Positions 43,268 through 51,968 of a stretch of 64,000 nucleotides of DNA are shown one piece after another. The stretch is from Lachnospiraceae bacterium (GTDB taxonomy: Bacteria; Bacillota; Clostridia; Lachnospirales; Lachnospiraceae), in contig JAFTXG010000028.1 of the NCBI GenBank assembly GCA_017461725.1, positions 124,001-188,000 on the forward strand, read 5' to 3'. The position numbers were made by a program, and so were the translations under genes. The notes under the pieces were generated by a model. It was given only the letters and a program-made list of their open reading frames with translations. It had not been told where the DNA came from and ran no database searches. Within the stretch, counting starts at the first letter, position 1; each line of letters begins with the position of its first letter.

Positions 43268-44506
43268 CTACCCGGTGATACTGCAGATCAATGCGATAGT
43301 CAAAAAAAACAGTGCCATCGCCATCAACAATAACTTCAGAAGCAAATGGATCGCCAGTGCCGCCCCCGACACCGCCGCAGTCAGACGTTTATCGGCTATC
43401 GGCTCCGCCAATGCTGCCACCGCGTAGTGCAAAAGTGTCACAGCCGCCAGCTTAAACAGCGGGATCAGCCCAACGAACACCAGACAGAGCATTGCCGCCA
43501 CTCCGATCCCGTTTCTCACCAGCTTCACTGATCCCAGCACCAGACTGGCGGCGGAATCCACCGAGTTCCCGATGCCCGGTATGGCGCTGAGGATCCTGGT
43601 CATGGTTCCTGAGGAAAGGGTGTCCTGAATGGGCACACACATTCCCTTGATCACGTTCATGCCGATGACCAGACCGAACAGAGTCTTTGCTCCCCATTCA
43701 ACTGTGGTCTTTACCAGTCCCGACAATTTGGAAAACAATACCTCCGGCACCAGATTGTCCGCCAGCGTCAGCAGAAGAAACAATTTGGTCCCGGGCAGAA
43801 GCAGAACCCGGTTCACCCACTCCACCCCGGTGATCACCAGCGTGGAAAGTTCCGAGAACACCACCGAAGTGGTAACCTTGCCGGAAAAGGCCACCGTCAC
43901 GAATAAAATGGGCAGTGCCGCCTGCAGCAGCCGGATCATGGAATTGACGGTCGAATTGACCAGCTCATAGACCAGTGAAAATGAGCTCATCAATAACCCG
44001 AACATCATCAGATAGGTAATATGAAAGCCGGTCTCGCTGACCGCTGTACTGCCAAACCCGGCAGTCAACTGGGTGAACACCGCACCGATCGCCGCCAAAA
44101 ACAACAGCTGGACCAGATTCCCCCGGCTTTCTAAAAGCTCATATCCGATCCTCTCCTTAAGGTAATTCAGCATCACCCTTCCAATCCCGTCAGTCTGACC
44201 GGTGATCATCCGAATCACGACGTCGGAAAATTTGATTTTTCCTCCCGGCAGCAATTCCTCCACCACCTCATCCACCCCGTCCAGCTCCAGCTCGTCCCAG
44301 AGATCATCGCTGATTTCCTCGGGGAGAGTCCGGCTGATATATGTATTATTCTGTGCCATATCTGCCATAGAAAACACTTCCGGCTCCATCTCACACAGCG
44401 AAACGCAGCTTACATTCGTACCAATCTGTGCTGAATCATTTCCGCAGACAGCTGCAGACAGCCATCCGGTGCAGACAATCCCCAGCAGACAGCCGACTCC
44501 ACTCAT
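43268..44506 (-). CDS. spoIIIAE: Stage III sporulation protein AE
   Basis: A ~412-residue polytopic protein with a signal-like N-terminus (GVGCLLGIVCTGWLSAAVC), a DELELDGVDEVVEELLP acidic stretch, then about eight helices. Membrane component of the SpoIIIA channel. GGGGAGGGAG before the second in-frame ATG fixes the start. Confidence 0.92.
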   Translation of the reverse strand: MSGVGCLLGIVCTGWLSAAVCGNDSAQIGTNVSCVSLCEMEPEVFSMADMAQNNTYISRTLPEEISDDLWDELELDGVDEVVEELLPGGKIKFSDVVIRMITGQTDGIGRVMLNYLKERIGYELLESRGNLVQLLFLAAIGAVFTQLTAGFGSTAVSETGFHITYLMMFGLLMSSFSLVYELVNSTVNSMIRLLQAALPILFVTVAFSGKVTTSVVFSELSTLVITGVEWVNRVLLLPGTKLFLLLTLADNLVPEVLFSKLSGLVKTTVEWGAKTLFGLVIGMNVIKGMCVPIQDTLSSGTMTRILSAIPGIGNSVDSAASLVLGSVKLVRNGIGVAAMLCLVFVGLIPLFKLAAVTLLHYAVAALAEPIADKRLTAAVSGAALAIHLLLKLLLMAMALFFLTIALICSITG

Positions 44507-44548
44507 CGGTTCTCCCTCCCCTCGACACAGCGTCCACCTCCGCCGCAC

Positions 44549-44926
44549 TCACATCCACTGATTCAGGGTCTCAAACAACGCCAGGATAACCGGCAGTCCG
44601 GTCACCAGCATGGACAGCTTTCCAAACAGCTCGATCTGGCTGCTCATGGCCGTACAGCCCGCATCCTTGCATATGTTAGAGGCAAACTCCGCCAGAAAAC
44701 TGATCCCCATCAGCTTCAAAAGAAGCTTGATGTACACCGGCTTGATGGGAAGCCAGGTCTGGAGCTCATTGATCGCTTCCAACAGATATTCGATGCGGGA
44801 CAGCCCATAAGTCAGAACAATGATCGCTCCGGCAATAGCCGTCAACGTTCCGAACTCCGGCCGGATACCTTTCAGCCAGATTGTTCCAAGGGCTGTCATC
44901 ATGCCCAGCAGTGCGATGACTTCCAT
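44549..44926 (-). CDS. spoIIIAD: Stage III sporulation protein AD
   Basis: A ~126-residue hydrophobic protein (MEVIALLGMMTALGTIWL onward) with four predicted helices, matching SpoIIIAD. Upstream in-frame residues are excluded by GGGGAGGAG before the ATG given here. Confidence 0.92.
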   Translation of the reverse strand: MEVIALLGMMTALGTIWLKGIRPEFGTLTAIAGAIIVLTYGLSRIEYLLEAINELQTWLPIKPVYIKLLLKLMGISFLAEFASNICKDAGCTAMSSQIELFGKLSMLVTGLPVILALFETLNQWM

Positions 44927-45023
44927 TCTTCTTTCTCCTCCCCGCGCGGTTATAAACGCTTCCTCCATGCTCCCACAATTCCTGCCATGTTTCTGCAGTC
45001 CCCCTACGCTTTCCGGCGGCATC

Positions 45024-45218
45024 CTACAGATCGAACATAGCCTGGATTGAATTAAACAGGCTGGATATGTAGGGGATCAGCCAGTAAAGTACCAGGATCA
45101 GTCCCGCCAGACTGGCCAAAAAGGCCTGCTCGTCTCTGCCGCTGTGTTTCAGGATCTGCCCCAGCACCGAGACCAGTATTCCCACCGCCGCGATCTTAAA
45201 AATCAATTCTACTCCCAT
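45024..45218 (-). CDS. spoIIIAC: Stage III sporulation protein AC
   Basis: A 64-residue protein with two helices (IFKIAAVGILVSVLGQILKH and LASLAGLILVLYWLI), matching SpoIIIAC. Partner of AD in the membrane complex. Confidence 0.93.
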   Translation of the reverse strand: MGVELIFKIAAVGILVSVLGQILKHSGRDEQAFLASLAGLILVLYWLIPYISSLFNSIQAMFDL

Positions 45219-45226
45219 ATGTCCTC

Positions 45227-45748
45227 CTACCAGATCAGAATGATGATCAGGCAGCCTGCCATCACGCCCAGACTGCGGTACAGTTTCTCTTTCACTCCGA
45301 TCTCCTCGTCCGCTTTTTTGACAGCTGTGTTCAGCGCGTCGTCAAAAGCCTCGATCGACCGAAGCTGCACTTCCCGGTCCAACTGTCCCAGCTGGGAGCC
45401 AAACCGCTGCAAATCATTCATTTCCTCCTCCGAAAAACCAAATCCCCTTCTGTTTTCGTCAATCTCCGATTCCCAGATCTCCACAAACCGCCGCCCGTCA
45501 CGCCGGCCAAGGCCTTCTGCCACTGAACAAAAAAAGGACGAAAAAGGTGCCCCGACAAACTCTGCGCTCTCCCTCAACGCTTCCTCTACCGTAGCACCTT
45601 CAAATAACAGTTTTCCTCTGAAATACGACAGCCAGCTCCTCAGCTGCTTTAATTTTTTCCGGTGAAGCCTCAATCGTCCCGCCGCCTGCTCTCCCAACGC
45701 CCAGCAGGCAAGGACGATCAGACCATAACCCAAGCCTTTTTCCATCAC
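45227..45748 (-). CDS. spoIIIAB: Stage III sporulation protein AB
   Basis: A 173-residue protein with N- and C-terminal hydrophobic segments (YGLIVLACWALGEQAAGRL and LYRSLGVMAGCLIIILIW) and a helical domain between, related to type II secretion F-like folds as proposed for SpoIIIAB. Conserved position after AA. Confidence 0.92.
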   Translation of the reverse strand: MMEKGLGYGLIVLACWALGEQAAGRLRLHRKKLKQLRSWLSYFRGKLLFEGATVEEALRESAEFVGAPFSSFFCSVAEGLGRRDGRRFVEIWESEIDENRRGFGFSEEEMNDLQRFGSQLGQLDREVQLRSIEAFDDALNTAVKKADEEIGVKEKLYRSLGVMAGCLIIILIW

Positions 45749-45810
45749 ATTCCTCTCTTTTTCGTCGGATGATATACGCCTATCTATTCTTCAGCCTGTA
45801 TCCGACACGA

Positions 45811-46728
45811 TCAATATACCCGATCACCGTCGGCATCCACACAATTCACTATTTCTCCCGGATGCTTTTCTCCGGACAAAAATAAATACCGCTCAAATAA
45901 TCCCTCTCTTACCACTTCCCCCAGATATGGCTTTCGTCTGATTTCCTCCAGACTGCTGCCGTGGACTGTCGCCAAAATCGTACACCCGCTCCTGGCCGCC
46001 TCGCCGATGGCCTCGATGTCCGCTTTTCCGCCGATCTCATCCACCGCCACCACCTGAGGATTCATGGAACGGATCATCATCATAATCCCGGTGGCCTTCT
46101 CACATCCGTCCAGCACATCGCAGCGGGGACCCAGATCATGCTGAGGTACTCCCTGATAACAGGCTGCCAGCTCCGATCGCTCGTCCACCACCGACACATT
46201 GACTCCACCTCCACAGGCATTCCCCTCTGAGATCAGCCGGATCAGATCACGCATCAGTGTGGTCTTGCCCGCCCCGGGAGGCGAGACGATCAGCGTATGC
46301 CGTACCCTTCCATTCCGATAGAGTAATGGGATCACCTTCTCGCCACAGCCCTTCACCTGATGTGCAATGCGGATATTCAGGAAAGAAATATAGCGAATGC
46401 CCTTACATCGCCCCTCCTCCCAGATCACTTTTCCGCCGATGCCCACCCGATGCCCACCCGGAACCGTCAGATATCCGCGACTGATCTCCTCCGCGAAGGC
46501 ATAGTAGGAATACTGGGATATATAAGAGAATGTCTCCTTCATTTGTTCAACACTGACGACCACTCCTTTTCCCCGGTCCAATATGGGAAGCTCCACGCCT
46601 GCAATCCGGCAAAGCAGTGGTTTACCCACCCGAAGCCGTATCTCCTCCAGTTTATGATCGTCAATCGCCGATCGCTCTAAGATACGCCGCAATTCCCCGG
46701 CAAACAGCATTAAAATATCCTGCCTCAT
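45811..46728 (-). CDS. spoIIIAA: Stage III sporulation protein AA (ATPase)
   Basis: A ~305-residue ATPase related to secretion-type ATPases, with LIVSPPGAGKTTLMRDLI (Walker A, ~residue 150) and QVVAVDEIGGKADIEAI (Walker B, ~235). It energises the SpoIIIA channel in the mother cell. GGAGG seven bases before the ATG is preferred over the preceding GTG. It opens the eight-gene operon behind a sigma-E-like promoter. Confidence 0.93.
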   Translation of the reverse strand: MRQDILMLFAGELRRILERSAIDDHKLEEIRLRVGKPLLCRIAGVELPILDRGKGVVVSVEQMKETFSYISQYSYYAFAEEISRGYLTVPGGHRVGIGGKVIWEEGRCKGIRYISFLNIRIAHQVKGCGEKVIPLLYRNGRVRHTLIVSPPGAGKTTLMRDLIRLISEGNACGGGVNVSVVDERSELAACYQGVPQHDLGPRCDVLDGCEKATGIMMMIRSMNPQVVAVDEIGGKADIEAIGEAARSGCTILATVHGSSLEEIRRKPYLGEVVREGLFERYLFLSGEKHPGEIVNCVDADGDRVY

Positions 46729-46750
46729 CACTTGTCCTCCCGCTTACCTA

Positions 46751-46779
46751 AATATATGCGGTAAGACGAAAGATATGAC
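46751..46779 (-). promoter_or_regulatory. Sigma-E-like promoter of the spoIIIA operon
   Basis: GTCATATC, 13 bases, then CATATATT, only ~25 bases from the spoIIIAA start. Both boxes match the sigma-E pattern (TCATATT and CATANNNT) well, as expected for the mother-cell operon. Confidence 0.65.
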
Positions 46780-46820
46780 GAGGCAGGACCTGAAAAAACC
46801 ACAGTTGCTTACAACAGTCA

Positions 46821-47975
46821 TTAAATGCACCGTGCTGCATCAAGCTGATCCACATAGGCGATCAGCTCACGCTCACCCTCGATGTCCACCGGATGAGGAT
46901 GGGTCTTAGCCACCTTTTCAAAGGCCGCCAGACACGTTTCCGCCCGCTCACGATCCCGATCCAAAAGCACTGCAAGTGCATACTCTGCGCGGATCACCGA
47001 AGGATTTGTCTTCATGGCCTTCATAAATCGCTTCAAGTCCTTATCCAGCCACTTCTCCACGATCTCTCTGCGGCATTCTCCGATCAGCTCGCAGTAGATC
47101 CGCTCCATGGTCAAAAGTTTCCGGTAAATGTCGATGACGCCGTCCATGGTGAGGATTTTCTCCATCAGCTCATCCGCAGCCTCAAACTCCATGGCATCGA
47201 TCTTTCTGCTGCAGGTAAACACGCCCACCGTCGCCACCATGCTGTTTTTCATGGATTCCTCCGAGGGCAGTACAAACCACTCCTCCGGCATGTCCTTCAG
47301 CCGAACGCCTGCCGAGGTCAGCTCGTTTACCTTCATCTGCAGCCAGAATGCCCGCATGGACTCCGGATCCTTACCGATGGAAATCGCATTGTGACCGTCG
47401 TTGTTCACCACACCACCCAGAGGAATACCGTTCATCAGCGCGAAAGCCACACCAATCACCGCAAGCATCATAAACAGGATCGACACCATGGGCATATCTC
47501 TGCAGAGCAGATAGAGCAGCCCGAACAGCACCGCAGAGATCAGGTTGACCAATGATCCACCCAGATTGTAAAGCACATAGGGCATCTTTCCATCCACCAT
47601 CTCCGGCGGCGTCATCAGACACTGTCCGCCGGTCCCGGCCAGACTGAAACGACAGAATTTTAATTTTCCGTTCTCGTTTTTCCACATCAGGCTTCCGACC
47701 CGAAAGGATGCGAATCCATAGCCGGTCAGCAGACCGAAGATCAGATGCCCTCCCTCGTGCAGAATGATCTGCACAAACATGGCCGCATACATGCCAATGA
47801 ACAGGATCAGACCGCGAAGCAGCGCATCTCCCGCGTCTTCTCCTCCGCTGATCAGCTCACCGATATAAGTTCCCATCCAATAGCCACAAAACGCTCCGAT
47901 CAGCAGAAACCCCAGCATCATAATGATCTGCGACAGCTTTACTTTTTTCTTTTTCTTGTCCTTTGTATTTTTCAT
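46821..47975 (-). CDS. M50-type site-2 membrane protease
   Basis: A 384-residue membrane protein with a basic N-terminus (KNTKDKKKKKVK) and about six helices in residues 15-230. The HExxH zinc motif is ILHEGGHLIFGL (~residue 73), and a second conserved motif, MNGIPLGGVVNNDGHNA (~190), supplies the Asp. A ~190-residue cytoplasmic helical C-terminal domain follows. Regulated intramembrane proteolysis is the likely role; substrate unknown. It lies beside the DUF3169-XRE pair, 44 bases away on the same strand. Confidence 0.83.
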   Translation of the reverse strand: MKNTKDKKKKKVKLSQIIMMLGFLLIGAFCGYWMGTYIGELISGGEDAGDALLRGLILFIGMYAAMFVQIILHEGGHLIFGLLTGYGFASFRVGSLMWKNENGKLKFCRFSLAGTGGQCLMTPPEMVDGKMPYVLYNLGGSLVNLISAVLFGLLYLLCRDMPMVSILFMMLAVIGVAFALMNGIPLGGVVNNDGHNAISIGKDPESMRAFWLQMKVNELTSAGVRLKDMPEEWFVLPSEESMKNSMVATVGVFTCSRKIDAMEFEAADELMEKILTMDGVIDIYRKLLTMERIYCELIGECRREIVEKWLDKDLKRFMKAMKTNPSVIRAEYALAVLLDRDRERAETCLAAFEKVAKTHPHPVDIEGERELIAYVDQLDAARCI

Positions 47976-48019
47976 CTTTTTTACTCCAGTCTTTATTCCA
48001 ATTTTGTTACTTCTTGCCG

Positions 48020-48814
48020 TCAGCTATTTTCCAGCTTCATGGCCTCAATCTGATACGTCAGCTGCAATACCAGCCAGATGATGGTGATCATCAGCACAGG
48101 AAACACACCGAAGCTGAATACAGTCTCTCCGATCAAACAGATCAGCCACAGAACCATACAGAGTGTATTTGTACGCTTGAATGCCTTGTAGGATGCTCTG
48201 TAGCGAATCATCATCTCCCGCTCATCACAGCTGCCCTCCCATTTCTTTGTGAATCCGAAATCCAGCAGATTTCCCCTCTTCTCGGGATTAATCTTCTTTT
48301 CCAGCTCGATCACTTTATACTGACTCACGAAAATGAAGGTAAAACCAATCAGGTAGCTCACCAGCAATACGGTCACCGACACCAGTCCCATCATACCAGC
48401 TTCAACCCAGAAGTCTGAAGTCAACCACGCAGCCAGAAAGAACATATTTAAGATCATCATCGTATTAGTGGTCATCAGACTGTAATTCAAATCGCGCTCC
48501 ACACCTGAGATCACCTTTTCATCCTCTCCATCCCACGATTCAAAAGATCTTTTTCCTCGAAAATAAAACTTCAATCCCAAGGTAACACCGACCACCAGGA
48601 CCACCAGCACTGCCGCCGGGCAGATCCACATAGACCACTCATCCATAGCCGCAATAAACGCTGCAATATCCTGTTCGCCTGTATCCTTCAGCCATGCAGC
48701 CAGCACGCCGGACAAAAAGCCCCCGATAAAGCAGCCGGCCAGCACCAGCAGAAAAATCAACAGCAACTGCTTTACACTTTTATTTTTCTTCTTATTCTTC
48801 TTACTCTCACTCAT
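48020..48814 (-). CDS. DUF3169 family membrane protein
   Basis: A ~264-residue protein with a basic N-terminus (SESKKNKKKNKSVKQ), five to six helices and the DUF3169 pattern of paired spans separated by a GKRSFESWDGEDEKVISGVERDLN loop. DUF3169 genes are usually adjacent to small XRE regulators, as here (8-base overlap, the ATG sitting in the regulator's acidic tail). Function unknown. Confidence 0.78.
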   Translation of the reverse strand: MSESKKNKKKNKSVKQLLLIFLLVLAGCFIGGFLSGVLAAWLKDTGEQDIAAFIAAMDEWSMWICPAAVLVVLVVGVTLGLKFYFRGKRSFESWDGEDEKVISGVERDLNYSLMTTNTMMILNMFFLAAWLTSDFWVEAGMMGLVSVTVLLVSYLIGFTFIFVSQYKVIELEKKINPEKRGNLLDFGFTKKWEGSCDEREMMIRYRASYKAFKRTNTLCMVLWLICLIGETVFSFGVFPVLMITIIWLVLQLTYQIEAMKLENS

Positions 48815-49022
48815 CCTCTTCATCCTCCTCATAGGCAAAAATATCCTCGACACTGGCTCCACAAACCTTTGCCAGCTTCAATGCCAGGGTCACTGACGGC
48901 GAATAATCTCCCCTCTCAATTTGACTGATGGTCTGTCTGGAGGTACCTACCAGAACACCCATCTGCTGCTGATTCACGCCGAGCTTTGCCCGGTATTCCT
49001 TCAATCGATTATATAACGGCAT
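48807..49022 (-). CDS. XRE-type transcriptional regulator
   Basis: A 71-residue single-domain helix-turn-helix protein: LKEYRAKLGVNQQQMGVLVG then TSRQTISQIERGDYSPSVTLALKLAKV. It ends in an acidic EEDEEDE tail overlapping the next gene. GAGGAGG precedes the ATG. The strong operator just upstream suggests autoregulation. Confidence 0.88.
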   Translation of the reverse strand: MPLYNRLKEYRAKLGVNQQQMGVLVGTSRQTISQIERGDYSPSVTLALKLAKVCGASVEDIFAYEEDEEDE

Positions 49023-49083
49023 ATGCCGCCTCCTCTCTGATGCCGAAAGTCATTGTATGCAATGACCTCCCAGCAAACGAAAA

Positions 49084-49135
49084 TGACAACTTTCCTTGTC
49101 ATTAACATTGTAACAATGACAAGGAAAGTTGTCAA
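49084..49135 (-). promoter_or_regulatory. XRE operon promoter inside a double palindromic operator
   Basis: Minus strand TTGACA (49130-49135), 17 bases, TACAAT (49107-49112): a near-consensus promoter. Two copies of TGACAA-N6-TTGTCA lie at 49084-49101 and 49117-49134, centres exactly 33 bases apart, i.e. three helical turns, and the two together are also a perfect 20-bp inverted repeat with an 11-base spacer. One copy covers the -35, the other covers the start region. A repressor dimer pair would block it completely. Confidence 0.8.
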
Positions 49136-49158
49136 TCTCTTTTATATTTTTTATTGTC

Positions 49159-49187
49159 TTGAGTTTTATTTATTTTTTCGGTATACT
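49159..49187 (+). promoter_or_regulatory. Sigma-A promoter of the amidase gene
   Basis: TTGAGT, 17 bases and TATACT on the plus strand, ~90 bases before the amidase ATG and only ~25 bases from the XRE operator, so the two operons may be cross-influenced. Confidence 0.6.
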
Positions 49188-49279
49188 TAACTCATATCTC
49201 ATCACCGCCCTTCAACATCGTTTCACCCTTTGCCGTCCTCAGGCATATCCTGTTAAAAAGATGATATGGACTGATTGTT

Positions 49280-50053
49280 ATGGCTTTTCGTGTTGTAGTT
49301 GATGCCGGCCACGGCGGACGGGACCCCGGTGCCGTCTTTGAGGGCCGCCAGGAAAAAGATGATGTTCTCCGACTGGCGATGGCCGTCGGTGAGATACTGG
49401 AAAATAACGGTGTGGAGGTGGTCTACACCAGAACCACCGACGTGTATGACACGCCTTACCAAAAGGCAGTGAAGGGAAATAATGCAAACGCAGATGTTTT
49501 CCTCTCTCTGCACCGCAATGCCACCGCCTCCCCCGGAGGTGCCACCGGAATCATGACTTTAGTTTATGAGGACACCGGACTTCCCGCCGAGCTGGCGCGA
49601 AATATCAACGCCAATCTGGCTGCGCTGGGTTTCCGTGATCTCGGTGTGATCGAGCGCCCTGATCTGGTGGTTCTGCGGCGCACAGAGGCTCCCGCCGTGC
49701 TTGTGGAGGCCGGCTTTATTGATAATCCCAACGATAATCTTATGTTTGATGAGCAGTTCAACGAGATTGCCGCCGGGATCGCCAACGGTGTTCTCGAAAC
49801 CTTGGGCCTAGACCAGGGTATGATGCCTCTCACTTACTACCGGGTTCAGACCGGTGCTTTTCGCGTCAGAGAATATGCGGATAACCTCCTCATGGACCTG
49901 GAGGCCAACGGTTTTCCCGCGTTTATCACCCGCGGCAGCGATGGTCTCTACCGCGTTCAGGTAGGTGCCTTCCGCGAATTATCCAACGCGGTCCGCATGG
50001 AGCAGCGGCTCCGCGAGGCCGGTTACACTACCTATATCACTACACGCGGCTGA
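49280..50053 (+). CDS. N-acetylmuramoyl-L-alanine amidase with SPOR domain
   Basis: A 257-residue two-domain protein. Amidase_3 core, residues ~3-180: VVVDAGHGGRDPGA (zinc His), FLSLHRNA (zinc His), APAVLVEAGFIDNP (catalytic Glu). Residues ~188-257: SPOR repeat pair (YYRVQTGAFRVREYADNLL, YRVQVGAFRELSNAVRMEQ) that binds denuded glycan. It has no signal peptide: a stop lies 18 bases upstream in frame. This is typical of some Clostridial sporulation amidases but means export is unexplained. Ribosome site is weak. Confidence 0.87.
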   Translation: MAFRVVVDAGHGGRDPGAVFEGRQEKDDVLRLAMAVGEILENNGVEVVYTRTTDVYDTPYQKAVKGNNANADVFLSLHRNATASPGGATGIMTLVYEDTGLPAELARNINANLAALGFRDLGVIERPDLVVLRRTEAPAVLVEAGFIDNPNDNLMFDEQFNEIAAGIANGVLETLGLDQGMMPLTYYRVQTGAFRVREYADNLLMDLEANGFPAFITRGSDGLYRVQVGAFRELSNAVRMEQRLREAGYTTYITTRG

Positions 50054-50118
50054 TCTGAGGGCCTTTCCCCTCAACCGTGCCCCCCTGCCGACAATTCTTT
50101 GAGAAAGCGTATACGTTT

Positions 50119-51303
50119 ATGATCATTCGAAAGAAACCAATCAATATCAATTTACCCGACGAACAGCTGACCCTTCTTCTGAACCTGTCACTTCGCCACA
50201 AACAGACGGATACGTCTCCCTGTTTTGAAGAAGCCGGCAGCACCCCCGATGATTCTACCCTGCTGCTGGATCGTTTTCTCTGGTTTGATATCGAGACTAC
50301 CGGTCTCTCCGCCAGACATTGTCCCCTCTATCTGATCGGCTGTGTGCGCAGAGAAAAAGAGGGGTTTGTCCGTTATCAGTTCATGACCCAGTGTCCCGAG
50401 GACGAAGCCGATGTCCTGTCCGCATTTCTGGACCTCTGCGACGATGCTGACTGTCTGGTCCACTTTAACGGCGACACCTTCGATGTTCCCTATGTTCGGG
50501 AGCGTTGTCGCTTTCACGGTCTGCGCGATATCCCCGGCTCACTGATCGGGCTGGATCTTCTGAAGATGATCCGCCCCTGGCGCCGCCTCTTAGGCCTCTC
50601 CGGCTGTCGTCAGAAAGATCTGGAGCGCTATCTGGGGCTGTTTCGCGAGGATAAATACGACGGAGGCGAGCTGATCCAGATCTATTACAGCTATGAACAG
50701 CTTCACCGCGATGATCTTTATGATCTGCTCATACTCCACAATGGCGATGACATGGACGGCATGATGGAGCTGTGCAAGCTTCTGGCCGTGCCGCTGTTCT
50801 TCGATGGCCGCTATACCCTAAAGGAGATGGAGCTGGCCCGCTACCAGAATGACCTTCCCGGCGAGCTGATTCTCTCCGTTCAGCCCGCAGAAAGGCTGAC
50901 ACTTCCACGGCTGATCTCTGTCCTGTTTTCCGGCTGTGCACTCCGCGCCGAGGAAAATCTGCTGACGCTGCGGCTGCCCATCTATCAAGGTACCCTGAAA
51001 TACTTCTATCCGAACTATCGGGACTACTACTACCTCCCCGAGGAAGACTATGCCATTCACAAAAGCGTGGGGGAGTTTGTGGATAAGGAGCACCGTAAAA
51101 AGGCCACCGCGGCCACCTGCTACACCAAAAAGACCGGCTTATTTTTAAGCCAGCCTTCTGTGATCTACACTCCTGCACTGTATGAGACCTACAAAGGAAA
51201 GACGGTCTTCTTCTCCTATGAAGATGACTGCTTCTCTGATCCGGATAAATTCAATGATTTTCTCCACGGAATCATCGCAATAGCAAAGAGCGGGAAAGGC
51301 TGA
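50119..51303 (+). CDS. RNase H-like 3'-5' exonuclease domain protein (YprB-type)
   Basis: A ~394-residue protein containing a DEDD exonuclease-like fold: FLWFDIETTGLSARHC (first Asp/Glu, ~residue 57), LVHFNGDTFDVPYVRERC (third Asp) and LILHNGDDMDGMMELC (fourth Asp). This matches the RNase_H_2/YprB family of Firmicutes, whose substrates are unclear. The C-terminal ~150 residues are a separate, uncharacterised region. Start chosen at the ATG at 50119; the longer frame lacks a ribosome site. Confidence 0.75.
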   Translation: MIIRKKPININLPDEQLTLLLNLSLRHKQTDTSPCFEEAGSTPDDSTLLLDRFLWFDIETTGLSARHCPLYLIGCVRREKEGFVRYQFMTQCPEDEADVLSAFLDLCDDADCLVHFNGDTFDVPYVRERCRFHGLRDIPGSLIGLDLLKMIRPWRRLLGLSGCRQKDLERYLGLFREDKYDGGELIQIYYSYEQLHRDDLYDLLILHNGDDMDGMMELCKLLAVPLFFDGRYTLKEMELARYQNDLPGELILSVQPAERLTLPRLISVLFSGCALRAEENLLTLRLPIYQGTLKYFYPNYRDYYYLPEEDYAIHKSVGEFVDKEHRKKATAATCYTKKTGLFLSQPSVIYTPALYETYKGKTVFFSYEDDCFSDPDKFNDFLHGIIAIAKSGKG

Positions 51304-51323
51304 TGCCTCTCCCGCTCTTTGCT
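51282..51323 (+). terminator. Hairpin at the exonuclease stop
   Basis: AGCAAAGAGCGGGA and TCCCGCTCTTTGCT form a perfect 14-bp stem that contains the stop codon in its loop. No T-run follows; probably a 3' stabilising or termination structure. Confidence 0.5.
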
Positions 51324-51372
51324 AATTAAGTCCGTATTTCAAATTTCATAATTTGCGTTTGTCACGATAGCT

Positions 51373-51834
51373 TTACTCGCACTTCTCTCCACAGTTAGGG
51401 CAGAAAGCCGCTTCTGTCTCCAGACTGGTTCCGCACTTTACGCAAACCTTCTCCACAACGGGAGCCTCCTCCTCAACTACAGGAGCGTCCTTCTTCATAG
51501 GTGATCCGCACTTGTCGCAGAAATTGCTGGTGTTGGGAACCTCAGCGCCACATGCCGGACATACATTAATATTTTTGATTTCTCTAATCTTCGCCTCATT
51601 TGCAGCGATAGCTGCCTTCAGCTCATCGATCTGTCTCAGTTTCTGACTAACGATCTCATCATCAGTCAACAGCTGATTAGCCACCACATACTCACCGATC
51701 TGATTGGAAACGGTGGTAATCTCCGCCTCCAGACTGTTGTTGTTGAGAGTCAGCTTAGTGATCTCTGCAACTTCCTTGCTCTTATTCACCGCTGACTGAG
51801 TCATCTTACTGAACTTTTCTCCCCATCCTGCCAT
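51373..51834 (-). CDS. Double zinc-ribbon protein
   Basis: A 153-residue protein with a helical, coiled-coil-like N-terminal ~95 residues (AAIAANEAKIREIKN) and two C-terminal zinc ribbons: CPACG-x11-CDKCG (~92-112) and CVKCG-x10-CPNCG (~133-150). An acidic APVVEEEAPVVEK linker joins them. Such proteins in Clostridia are uncharacterised. Monocistronic. Confidence 0.75.
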   Translation of the reverse strand: MAGWGEKFSKMTQSAVNKSKEVAEITKLTLNNNSLEAEITTVSNQIGEYVVANQLLTDDEIVSQKLRQIDELKAAIAANEAKIREIKNINVCPACGAEVPNTSNFCDKCGSPMKKDAPVVEEEAPVVEKVCVKCGTSLETEAAFCPNCGEKCE

Positions 51835-51968
51835 AATTTTATTCTCCTTTTTCTCTTTATCTCTACATTCCTTCCAAACAGTATATATCCACTTATCCGG
51901 AGCCAGAATGCACGTTACTTAGCTGCAACAGTTATCCTACTTTTCATCCGCTTTACGCTAACACGCAA

